Of a DNA stretch of 64,000 nucleotides, positions 13,191-24,800 are shown piece by piece (positions within the stretch are counted from its first letter, which is position 1; each line of letters begins with the position of its first letter). The notes beneath the pieces are model-generated. The model was not told where the DNA came from, searched no databases, and saw nothing but the letters and a program-made list of their open reading frames with translations. The translations under genes were made by a program, and so were the position numbers. This stretch comes from Mesaphorura yosii. Taxonomy: Eukaryota; Arthropoda; Collembola; Poduromorpha; Tullbergiidae. The stretch is from positions 248,001 to 312,000 of the forward strand of contig WIXG01000013.1 in assembly GCA_009869945.1 (NCBI GenBank), written 5' to 3'.

Positions 13191-16100
13191 ATAGCAAAAT
13201 AAGCCATAGTCTTATTCTGCCTTATTGCTTCGCGGTTGCGACACCATCGCCACGTAGTAATTTAATTACTTTTTACACTTTACCTTGAACTTTTATAATG
13301 CAAAAGCTAGAAATTACGTAAGCTACTTTCAATGTGCATATATTTTTAACCTTTCTGCCAAATTATGCATAAAATATAATCGTAATCGTATGCGCATCAA
13401 TGATTTCTGCCTTCCCCTTCTGCTTTGAGTAGTAGTCGAGTAGTACGGCGCGGTTGTACTAAATGGACACTTTACGGAGTTACAATTTAATTACACAATA
13501 CATTAGCGAACCACATAATAGCAAATCGCACAGACAGCAGGCAGCCCACATAACAATACAAAATTCACACGGATGGTTTCTGTTGATAAGGACGAAGCGA
13601 CTCTTCTCTCAACTAATTCAGGTCATTATTAAAGTAGTCAGGCGCGTCTTCTTCACAACAATGCAATACACTTTTATTACTCTAAGCGAGCGCTGAGTTT
13701 ATGAAAACGAAAGCTTGGCTTGGTTCTTGGGTTTCTGGCTAACCTCTTTCTCTCAATTTGCTCTTGCCTTGTATTCCTGCATTTAAGCATTACCTGAGCC
13801 ACGCCGCGCCGCGTGAATCTCATTCCGACTTCAAAGCCAGTACTGCTTATGTAATTCCAAATTCCACGACAATGAATTTGAATATTAATCAGCTTGAGAT
13901 CTCTCGCTTTTCTGCTCCTGTTCTTAAACTTGGCATGCATGCATCGTAACGCAGCGCTGAGAAGTCTTATGCCAGTAATTCTAAAGTACCGTTCTCAATT
14001 TGGCAAGTTTGCATACACTATTTTACACATGACAGGCCATTTTCTGCATTTTGCGACACATTTCTTGTTAACGTTCCATATTTCCAATTTTATCCGTCAA
14101 AGTGTCACAAATTAGTAAAGCTCAAACCCGTGATCGTAATTTTCTTTTGAATCGGCTGACATATTAATGGTGGAACAAATCGAAACATTTACCGACCCTT
14201 TCATCAGGCCTTTTATTCAGATTTTATTCAAAAATGCAACTGCAATCTGCGATGATTATCCAAAACAATTATCCTGGTGGCACTCAGTCAGTGAGTCAGT
14301 CATTCATAATCATGATCGGCTCCTTCACTCACACAACAGACTTGCTACGACATGTTATGTAATATTGCACGCGGATTCATAATTCACTATTCACAGCTAC
14401 GCGAAGCGATGGCATTTTTAAGCAAGAGAACGAATTAAGAATAGATTTGTGAGATTTATCGAATGGGGAGGTCTTTTGATAATTGCAGTTTTGCAGTCTT
14501 TCTTGCATTGGTCATTGTTCGAGATCATCGTTGCTTGCTCTCGCTCTGCCCTGCTCCTTTTAATCCTTTTCTTCTCCTCAGCCTCAGCCCTTTGCAGCCA
14601 CAGTCAAGCTAAGCTGAGCCATTACCTTTTTCATCGGTTACCATCACGGTCTCGCAGTGTCCGCATTGTCCGTGACTCACTTAGCGAAAATTACATTTTT
14701 TGGCACTGTCAATCCTTCTTCTATTCTCTTTCTTTTACGATTTGTTTCCAAATTTGACCGAGTAATGTGGCATGAAATCGAAGGTGCTTCTCTTCAAAGC
14801 TCTTTCATACGCTCTTTACACGTAGGTACCTTCTGCACGCTTGCGTTGCAGGGCGAGAACGAAACAAAGTTTCATTGCAGTCCAACAAAGGTGTTTTTGC
14901 TCTACATTTTAATAGCGTCTGATTTTTCGTTCGTTCGTTCATCTCATTTCACAACATTTATTTATCAGAACATTAATCTAATTCATCTCTTCCACATTCT
15001 GTAATCGCCTGCGCATTCGTCTTGACGTAATTTTTCATTATTCGCGTAATCTTTGCATTGTATTTCGTGTTTAACGTGTTAAGCACTCATTGTGAAAGAA
15101 TTTTATTTCTACTCGACATTAATCTAATTTTTGCTCAAAATCCAAACTCAAAACGCAAAGTCTTCTTTCTTTCATCCGTTGCATTGCCATTGCGTGGCAT
15201 GGCGTGCTTTAATATGATAAGCAGCGATTCTTCCTTCTTCCTTTTGCTATGTTCTGCCTATTCGATTCACGAAACTCTTTCTTCAGTAATCAGTCTCAGT
15301 TTCCGTATCCATTCGTTTTCGACTTTTCCATTGTGTAAACTCAAAACGGCCCAAATTTATGTCAACACTCCACTCTGCTATTTGTCATTATCATTATAAT
15401 TTAATACTGCATTGTAGTCTTCGTAGCCTGAGCCAGAGCAGCGTACGAGAGCACATCTTCTTTCCACTGCTCCTTCAATCTTCTTCAACAAATGAGGGAA
15501 TTAAGCTTTGTGTAGTAATTACAATAAATATTATTATTATTATTGTAATGTGGCATTACTCAATAGAATAGAATAAAAAATGTAGATGGAAAATGTGACC
15601 AAAATTCAGCGTGATTTATTTCGCCATCGTGCACTTGTACCATTCGCTTTCGTGGCTTGGCTGCACTCGGCACGGCACGCATGCTCAATTCTCAAGTTCT
15701 GATTTAATTTAATTTAATTAAGTTGCAGCTGAGCACACGTAAACAGTAAAACCACGACGCACGCCAGGCGAAGCACCTTTCTCAGCTGGTGCTGGCACAG
15801 GCCCCGTGTTAAGGACAAAATAATTAAAATTAAGCTGCGATTTATGAAATCATTCAAGCGGCAAGGCAAAGCGAAGTGATAACTGTGCTTGGACATTGAA
15901 AGTGCAGTTGAGGAGTTGAGCTGTGCTGCGAATGAGTGCACTCAGAAAGCAGCAACATCGGCGCATCATCATTCATGAATCATGAGCGAATACATGTTAC
16001 ATGTGCTTTGGTTGCGTGTACATGCAAAAATCTAGGATAAATGTCGTCGTGGTTTTTTGCTTTTAACTTAATTGATATTATTGTAATTATAATTATAGCT

Positions 16101-16427
16101 GTCTGGTAATAACGACGATGTTAATGCCCACGGTGTGGCAAAATGCATCGGGAAAGCAATAACAATTATTTATATGAGTAACGTCCGGTCACTCAAACTA
16201 TTTTCCCATGATTATGTTCTAATCATATTATGATTGTCAGCATTATGTTTATTAAGTGAGAATGTTTTAAGCACTGCTTGCTTTCTTGTATAAGAACTAC
16301 ACGTGCGGATTACCGCAATTTATTGATACCAATTCATCAAGAGACATGAGACTGGAATGCGACCGCTAGCCAATTTAGAGAAATAGTTGTCAATGGTCAA
16401 GGCATTGCGCAGAATAACCGGAAACCA
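13191..16427. other. Intergenic region between convergent genes
   Basis: This is the 3' side of the pro-resilin-like gene and, at its right edge, of the minus-strand C16orf89-like gene. I see no canonical AATAAA just after 13190; the nearest AT-rich candidate is around 13370. The open frames here are short and lack splice-compatible neighbours. A small hairpin at 15518-15549 is the only structure noted. Confidence 0.55.
15518..15549. repeat. Small inverted repeat enclosing ATT microsatellite
   Basis: ATTACAATAA at 15518-15527 is the exact reverse complement of TTATTGTAAT at 15540-15549. The short loop consists of ATT repeats. It could fold, but AT-rich DNA produces such structures often. Confidence 0.5.
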
Positions 16428-16433
16428 TTTATT
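16428..16433 (-). terminator. Poly(A) signal AATAAA for the C16orf89-like gene
   Basis: The minus strand reads AATAAA about 115 nt beyond the stop codon at 16547, a plausible 3' end for the gene at 16547-18129. Confidence 0.5.
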
Positions 16434-16546
16434 TTTCCTGACACCAATAAATACAACAGCAAACACCCGAATACAAAACATAAATGCAATCACCCAAACA
16501 AAAGCGCACCGATCACGGACGTAACAAAAAGCAAAGTAAAGTCAAG

Positions 16547-18129
16547 TTACTGAATATTTAAACTAAACTCCATTATGTACCGCAAGTACATCGCAAGAGC
16601 CGATATTGAGACTGCAGTGAAGTGCACGGAACAATCCTCGTCTTCAACATCCGATTGTATCAAAAAATCCGATCGCTTTTGGATTCGACCTGCAAAGCAA
16701 CGAAACATATTTGACCTATTACAATCTTTCAAATTAGGCCGCATTTTCTTTTACCTTTCTGTTTAATCTCTTCAAGCCCAAAGCATCCGTTGGAATCGGA
16801 AGCGTACTCAGTGTTTTGCCAAGCTAGAATTTCATTCAACCAGTCAAACTGCATGAAGTTCTTATAGCCGGCCAAGCTGCAAACTGCGACTAGAAAGTAG
16901 TAATCAAACTGATGAGTAATTACATTCGAAATCCCCCCAATTTGAATTTGAGCAATTTCATTACTTTGCTCTGCCATTAAATCTCGAAGTTCATTTGGGA
17001 AACTTTGTTCAGCGATCACATTTGCTTCGAACCAAACTTGTTCACACAACTGTGCTTTGTAGGAATCCCAGGAAAAAGATTCGTCGTACTTCGTTCGAAA
17101 GCTGCTCTTTTCATTACACTTGTTCTAAAAACATGAAAATATAATATCAATTTGGAAAATGGGCTGTGAAATCATTTGGAATTATCTCTTACCTTGTCAG
17201 CCACCAGCATAAATATGACCTGATGAGTCAAAGAGTAACGGGCATGCGGCTTTCGAAGGAATGTCTCAGCGCACCAACTCGTCAACCCACAATCCCTGAA
17301 GACGTCTCCAATGCAAGCATCTGACACCGTCTCATTCAATGCCTCTGCCAATTGTTCGCTTGACTCCTCAACGAAGATCGGAGCCGGATTTGTGAAGTTG
17401 CCATTGTCACTCCATTTGCCAATCTTCGGTGACTGCCACAAGTGGTATGATTTTACCCACGGGAGAGTGTCTAATCAAAGAGTAAAATACAGCGTGTGAA
17501 GTGTCAGGTGAGAAATCTACATTACGATTCAACAATGTTTATGTAAATTGTCAAATATGCCATACTGTTCTTAACACTTTCGGGTAGGTCCGGGTCGTGG
17601 TGGACATTGACAACAATTTGCTCGCTCAGGACTCGAGATTTTGTGTACAGCAAATTCAGAGCTCGTCGCATATTTCGAGAGATGTTAAATGACGGTTGTT
17701 TCAAGACGAGTTGAAGTTGTGCTGCACAAAATTCAAAAGCCGTTAATTCTTCAAATGCAAATGTATACAATACGACGAGGTTATTAAAGATGCATCAAAT
17801 CGTGAGGGCTCGCAATAGACTTTACCTTCTAAAATCCTCGTCCCCGTTGCAGCATCCAGCACGAGATCCGCAATGTGATCTTGGAAGAAATCTAGTCCGT
17901 CGTTGATTGCAATTATGATTCTGCTCAAGTCATTCAGATCGAACAGAAAGGGCTCAGGTGTTGTTGTCGAGGGCGGGGCAATGGTCGTGTCGTAAACCGA
18001 ATCTTCTCCCACTGGAATGCGATCTGTCTCACCAGACATGATTTCCACACCAGCTGCACTCGGGGTCAGGCAGATGCAGATTACCAGACACACGCAAATA
18101 GCTGCCAAAATATTGCAGGAGGAAGCCAT
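16547..18129 (-). CDS. Secreted C16orf89-family protein (DUF4735)
   Basis: Predicted exons in transcript order are 18129-17826, 17748-17566, 17470-17193, 17124-16755 and 16689-16547 (425 aa). All junctions are GT-AG and phase-consistent; introns are 65-95 nt. A strongly hydrophobic, Cys-rich signal peptide (residues 1 to about 27, ending PSAAG) is followed by a Thr/Pro-rich linker. The body matches what I recall of C16orf89: YSLTHQVIFMLVADK at the end of exon 3, FPNELRDLMAEQ and FDWLNEILAWQN...GCFGLEE in exon 4, and CSVHFTAVSISALAMYLRY near the C-terminus. Paired Cys residues (CIGDVFRDCGLTSWC) and sequons NIS, NET and NFT fit a secreted glycoprotein. Human C16orf89 is a secreted thyroid-enriched protein of unknown biochemical role and similar length, about 400 aa. 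No function is assigned. The gene looks intact. Confidence 0.85.
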
Positions 18130-19136
18130 TTTGCATTCTTGAATGAGTTGACTTCCTGAAGATCAAATTGAGACTGCGAAGCTTGGTCGGGTTGAAAGCT
18201 TCAGCTAAAGCCAAGACGAATCACCGGTGCGAAAGTCGGTGGAAAAATTTGCATATGGCGAGATTTGCAATTCTGCAAAGAGGATTTTGATCATAAAGTC
18301 TCCTTTGCCTGTTTGATGACGCTGTATAATCTTTCACTGTCCACCTCCAAAGTTTGCAACGCCTGCTTTGCTTTGAGACTCTAGAGACGACTCTCTGAAC
18401 CTGACCTGTATGGGGATTCAATTTAGTCTCAAATCCGTTAAATCCCTTTTTTATTGCAAACACCGCAACGATTTGGTTATTTTGTACTTGCATTTCAAGA
18501 CTATCAGGAGAGGAAAATTGTCCTGTGCGTCTGGGAATTCTGATGCTCTTGGCTCTGACTTAGCCTGAATTCTTTATATTCAAGTCACATTTTGCTACAG
18601 TGAAATCGTATTTTATTCTAATGCCTTCGAAGCCAAGCCAAAAGAGTAAGTCTTTAAAATGTTAACTTTAACTACAATATCGCACTCATTCGGTTCACCA
18701 TCAACACAGCACAGTTATTTGCAAAATATCTGCAATTCATGAACCTGAATACCTTAAACCCTTAAACTGGCCATGGTCTTCGATCAAATTCTTTTTATAT
18801 GGTTGGTGGCTACCCAAATCTCGGAATCGAGTTTGTATTAAATTCGGGGAGCATCTGGAATTATTTGCTTGGAAGAATTATTCACGCAACATTGACCTTA
18901 ACAAAGCCATGAAGGAAATCTGGACACTTGATTCACCAAAAGGAATTCGAATGGAACAACTGTAATAACAAGTGCGTGAGCGGCTCTGGGCTAACTCCAA
19001 CTGATCTTCCAAGTAAGCGAATGCGTGGATTCGACAACCGCATGAATGAAGAATGCTAACAAACTAAACAAATCCACACAAAACATAAGCACGAGGAAAG
19101 AAATGTGTGGTTTAGGAGTACAAACCGAATCAATTA
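18130..19136. other. Intergenic region upstream of the C16orf89-like gene
   Basis: It should hold the promoter of the minus-strand gene at 16547-18129, but I see no clear TATA plus initiator pair. The left end of the ILK-motif gene's possible 3' untranslated region adjoins on the right. No other gene is supported. Confidence 0.45.
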
Positions 19137-19142
19137 TTTATT
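19137..19142 (-). terminator. Possible poly(A) signal for the ILK-motif gene
   Basis: The minus strand reads AATAAA here, about 840 nt beyond the stop at 19978. If used, it implies a long 3' untranslated region or an unmodelled 3' exon. Confidence 0.3.
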
Positions 19143-19977
19143 TAATCAAGCAAGCAGAGGTCCAATCTTATACAGTGTAGCTTCCATTGCAATTTATAGA
19201 AGCCCATCGGAACGAAAATCACAATAAATTAATTGTAACAAAATTTGGCATTATGTTAAAGTAGATACCAAGTTTCCTCATCAGCACCAGATTCACCAAA
19301 CTAATATTAAGTAGACTATGCATTGTATTGTGCGTAATGTAATGCTTAGCATCAGCTATTAATACAAAACAGTTATCAAATGCGTCTGTAAATACATTAA
19401 ATACGTGATAGATAAGATGACGAGAGGTGACTTAATATCAATATCTAGCCCAAACAAATGGGATCAATAAATATCAGTGCCATTTTGAGCTGGTTACGAT
19501 TAGCGCAGGAACGATAGAAAATAGTATCGCAAGGCCTGAAGGTGTAAGGTTATTTGATGAACTCAAGCTGAATCGACTGAATGTCTAGGTAGCATCTATA
19601 AATAAATTGCCAAATCGTATAAGAAAAGAAAATAAATGCGAAGATTGTGTAATGTGCTCTAGACAGGTTTCACTTCCATTACGTTTGCCAATCGTATATC
19701 AAGTCCTTATCCATCAGAAACTCAGGAATAAAACTGACGAGATCGAAGTGAAGCACAAGGAGCCTCACGGCAAGTAGTAATTGATTGATCGATCGACGTA
19801 GCGTTCCAAGATGATTTTGTTGTGAGCGTGTATATGTAATCAATCGACTGAAGAGGGCGGAAACCGAAAATAAAATGAAACACTTCTTTTTCCTCGGAAT
19901 CACAAACACTAAGAGGCAGTAGGATAACTTACCATGGGGCGTAGGCTGCGTCTCAGAGTCAAAGCTTCTCTCATTTT

Positions 19978-21845
19978 TCACTTGTGCTCTATTTGATCGT
20001 TCAAGCTCAAACGATCAGTGTGTAACTCCAAGCCCATCTCATTTTCCACCGTATAATTCCGCTGAATTGGTCTTGACAAGTTAGCAGAAGCGGAAGTCTT
20101 ATTCAGAATTTCCTCTTGGTTTTCGAGCTGTCTGGCTTGAAATGCGGGATTCAAATTTTCGACATCAAAATCAGCTTGCTTTCTGCTATCTGGTGAATCT
20201 GGTCCTAAAATATCGACCGTTGTTGTCTCATTGCTTGCTCCGATGTTACCCGCATTGTGACTTGTATTGTTCACTTTTCCTTGTGAATCTCCATCTTCAT
20301 AGGCTCTTCTTGAAATTGTATCATCAAAATTAACGACGTGTTGTTTTCTATCATGAGAGTCACTGATCTGGCCAAGAATTGAACTAAGTAGTTGACCTTT
20401 ATTATTTAACGTAGCAACCATTTCGACTGACACAGGCGATTCAATTCTCGGCTTCGGTATATTCAGCATCTGTACTGGTTGGTCGAGATCACGATAGGGA
20501 GAATTTCTATCACTGTTGTCAAAAGGGCGCGAAGCTAATCTCCTATCCACTCTGCTTCCCCGCTTAGAACCTCTATCCACTGACGCACTCTCCATTTGCA
20601 TTAAAACTGATCGTTTTTCGGCTAAACTAATCCCGAGCATAATTTCTTCTTCACTCTCAGAACGAGGTGTGGTCGAACCTGCCCTTCTGTGCGGAGATTC
20701 TGAATGCCTACAATCAAATATCAGACGATAATTCAATAACTGAAATCCATAAATCACCCAACCGCATACTTGAGGTGCATCAGTACCTGTATCTTGATTC
20801 CAAGCCGTCATCTCGATTTAGCATGAACCCAGCCGCACTTCCATGGTCAAAGTCATCAGGGTCCAACGTGTCGGATCCACCACTTTGACGTCTAGAGTTG
20901 CTGGACGATCTTTTAAGTATTCCTTTCCCAGACGATTGATCGTCGTATCTCTTTTCGATTGAGTGGGCAGATCTCTTCAAAATTGGCCTAATCGGTTCGT
21001 CCGATGTTCCCTGAGTACCATTGCGCCTGGGACCATTCTTGAGGATTGGTCTTGGCGTGTGTTGAGTTTGTTCTTCCTCATCATCATCGAGTACATGTTC
21101 ATCTGAGCTGTACTTATTTTTAAGAATAGGTTTGGGCTCCGGACTGACGTCCGACATGTCCGTTGGCAGTGAGTTTGTTGAGAGAGAAAATTGACTAGAT
21201 TTGGTAGAATTGAGAAGTACTGAACTGTCGTAAGAAAGTTTCCTCTTCAAGATTGAATGAAGTTCATTCCCTTCAGGATCGTTCTCAGCAGTTAAATTTC
21301 CTAAAGAAGCTCTTCTTTGTTTCAGGATTGACTTGCCGTCTATAAAACGCAGTATTGTGATGTTAAGCATCTCTTTCGGAATATTTTTTACAATAATTAC
21401 TATAATTTTTACCAGAACTACTGCTCTCACTATCGGATTTGCAGCTCTTCAGTATGCCGGAACCACCACTTCCTCCTGACCAGTAACCAGTTTCAGACTC
21501 AAAACTTAGGTTGCTGTCACTACTTTTGGCTCTGCTCAAGGCTGGATCCAACTCAAAGGATACTGTGGGACCATGACCATCCTGTCTCTTCTTCTTAAGT
21601 ATGGAGGATCGTTTGACTTTTGCTGGTGACCCCGATCCAGAGGCTGCATTATCGTCGTTACTTTGGACAGGACCAGATGAGCTGCGCAAAATTGGTGGAA
21701 TTGCTGGTTTCTGCAGGATGGATCTTTCTGACGAATGTGGAGTACTTGAGCTGCGGTTTCGGATCCGATTTGTGCCCTGCTGTTCGTCTTCGGAACGGTC
21801 AGGATCGCCATCATGCGAAATTTGATCATCTGGCTCTCGATCCAT
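19978..21845 (-). CDS. Ser-rich protein with repeated [S/P/G]ILK motifs
   Basis: Predicted exons in transcript order are 21845-21413, 21339-20787 and 20707-19978 (571 aa). Donors TCTG|GTAAAA and ATACAG|GTACTG join in frame over introns of 73 and 79 nt. In-frame stops precede the ATG at 21845. The protein is hydrophilic and low-complexity, rich in Ser, Asp, Glu and Arg, with no membrane segment. It carries eight ILK motifs (for example SILKKK, GILKSC, SILKQRR, SILKRK, PILKNK, PILKNG, PILKRS, GILKRS) plus two variants, SILQK and PILRS, spread over the first two exons. I do not firmly recognise it. ILK-rich disordered stretches resemble, from memory, the N-terminal region of some arthropod supervillin-like proteins, but no gelsolin or villin-headpiece sequence is visible. 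Coding-like sequence in another frame continues past the stop to a strong donor at 19933, so the 3' end may be incomplete. Confidence 0.75.
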
Positions 21846-24800
21846 TGTTCTAAATTATTCAATAAATTACGTTAAGGACGTAGCAGTTCTTGAAATACAA
21901 ATTAGCTGCCTGTTTACTAGCCTAATGTCACGTTCACTACTTAATACTAGGTGAAAGGGCTTAATTGCTCCCATTAATGGGCCTCCATGCTGTCGGACTC
22001 GCTTGACTTGACAGCAATACAATTTATTGCAATTCCAATTACAGTCAGCTAGTACACATACGCAATTCTACCAGCATGCAGTGCGATGAGGTGGAATGAA
22101 CTTTTCCATTGAAATGCAGATTGCACTATTGTACTGTCATATGTCAATAGCCAACATGCAGTGGGTAGCCCAAAGTGAATGTAGAGTTTGAACGAGAGCG
22201 CTTCCGTTTACAGTCATCGATTTTATGGCATTCATGCGCAGTTTTAGCAATTCGCCTTTGTTTCAAGCTGATGGTGGAATTCGCAGAATTAATTAAGGAG
22301 CAAAGAATTCATCGAATTAATTTCATTAATTCAAGCGACAACTTATGCTTGACTATAAAATCTAGTTGTCATTTACTGCACTTTGACGAGGAAAGTACAA
22401 ATTGGCCGAACGACGGATCTCCGCAAGGTCATGCTCACAATTAAATTACAGTTTCGAGTCAACAGCGTGACAGAAAAGAAGGTGCTAAACAAATATTATT
22501 ATTGCAAACTATAATTAAGAGGTGAATTACATTTGCAACCTGCTAGGTAAAACCTACTCATGTTTAGCGCCCATCAAGATTACGGTCATGACTTACATAA
22601 GAAGCAAACAATTAAAAGTAGCTTAGAGAAGGAATGTTATCAAAAAAGGAAGTTGGCATTTATTGTTCAGCGGAACTTTCAAAGATGCACACGGCAAGCG
22701 TGGGAAGATGTAACAATGCAATGACGTGAATGACGTTGGTCACTTTTAGACTGCGTTGGTTAATGGTTACCATTATATGGGCAATGGTGGAATATTTACT
22801 TTAAAAAGGATTCGTAGATCTCTTAGTGACGGTCTAAACGGTCAATACTTATTGTGATCTAGAACACATTAGCCATCAATCTTGTTCGTAAGTTCGTAAA
22901 TATGCTCCGAAATCAATTTATTGCTAGTTCAAGTGCAACATTTGTGCTAATTCAGAATTCACACGCGAATTTACCTTGTTCAAGTCTCGCACACCGCGAC
23001 CTTCACGAAGCAGACGCTGCAAATGTTGGAAACATGCTACTTCAGTTCCTCATTCATCAAATTAGCACACGTTGCTTGCTTGAAGTGTGAAAATTGCACA
23101 TTGACTTTGTCCAGGAAGAATGATTCATAATGTGTGTAATTAAAGGGGACACAATTAAACGCGAACCTGCACAATGCTGAAAAATTAATGTGCAACGCTT
23201 ATTTTGTATTTTATACACCTGATTCCTTCTTGTTAATCTCGCAACCCAAGAATTCCAGACCTACTGTGTTGTAATAAAGTAGGATCAGTATTCACGCGTC
23301 TTCTCGAGTTGGGAAACCCGAAGCTGAAGCTGCAGCTGAGGAGATCAGCAAAATAAGGAAATCCTGCCATGATTCTTCAGGCCTTCCTACAAGCCTGATG
23401 AATTCATTAGCCCTTGCTTGAATTAAATTAGACACTATTGAGATTAATCTAAATTCGAATGATTCATAAAGATCACGGTCAGCAAAGTGATTTAATTTAG
23501 GCATGAGTGCTCTCATCTCACGTGCACTGGTTCAACAATACCTTTAATGACTTCACACGGAAGTAGAGCTGGATCTGGATGGCATCATTCTGATTCTGAG
23601 TTCTGTGTCGTGCCATGCTCTAATGAAAGTGCAGATACAAAGCCACAGCGTCAGGGCGATGAGATGACGTGATGAGATCTCCTGCAGTGATCCATAATAT
23701 ATCTTCATTGTCTCATGAAATCTTAATTTCAATTGTCTCACTAAATCAAAACAAAGCGTACCTGACTTGAAACTAGAACCAGCACCAGCCATTATTAAAC
23801 ACGAATGCTATCGACATGAATTGATGTGGTTCGCCAACATTCCAGAATCGCACTTTTGGCAACTCACTCTGTCATGAAATATCGCATCAGACTGATCACT
23901 ACAAGTAATTCAAGACCAATTGTGGCAATAAAATTATTCTGAAGAAGATTTACGTCTTTTCCTCTGCTCAGCTCGATAATTAATAAACAAGGAAAAAAAT
24001 GCAAACGGCCATTAAGATAAGAACACTGATAGAAGCCATAAGCAGTGAAAAAATGCGTGTGTAGGAAAATGCCGAGCATTATTCGTCTAGGTGCTAAAGT
24101 GGAACATTTTATGACTATGCGAGTCTGTACATTACATTGTTCAGCGAAGATCATCTGCAATGTGCGCTTCTTGAAGGCGTTATGGTGAGATGACACAAAA
24201 CAGAAGACGAAGCTGCGTTGCGGCTGCAGACCATACCAGGATATGAAATCATCAACATTTAATATGCTAAGGGCGAGGTCGTCTGCATTTTGCACAATAA
24301 ATGCAAGTGACAAACAATCGAAAGATGCGCACTTCGTTCATGCATTGATATTTGTTTTGCAACGGGCAAACTAGCTTACTCGTGTAACGTACGCTCTTTA
24401 ATGAATCAAGAAATCATTACTTATGAGCGTTCAATAATTCACATTGTACACGAACATGTGAGTATTTTGTGCCCAATGACAAGCTGTGAAGTTAAACTGT
24501 GAATGAATAATTGCGGTGACAATTTGCAATTAGCTTGTGCTGGCGTCTCCAAGTTTGGAATTGATAAATGGTTTTAATTATCTTTGCTTTCCGCGAGCTG
24601 GCTCTAATAATAAATTCTCTGATGAGGGTGTTATCATGAAATCTATTGGGCAGTTATCACTTCCTAGGATGTGGCCATATTGAAGCGGTGATGATTTGTC
24701 ATTTAAGGGCTATTGTAAATTTTGTCACCTGGTATGTCCTGCGCGTTGAGAATTTGATTGGAATTGGATTTGAGCTGGCAATGAACCTGAAGAACACCTG

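Noticed and set aside
23864-24313. 149-codon open frame, minus strand
   Set aside because: One or two frames this long are expected by chance in 64 kb. It has no domain, no coding-like composition and no partner exon.
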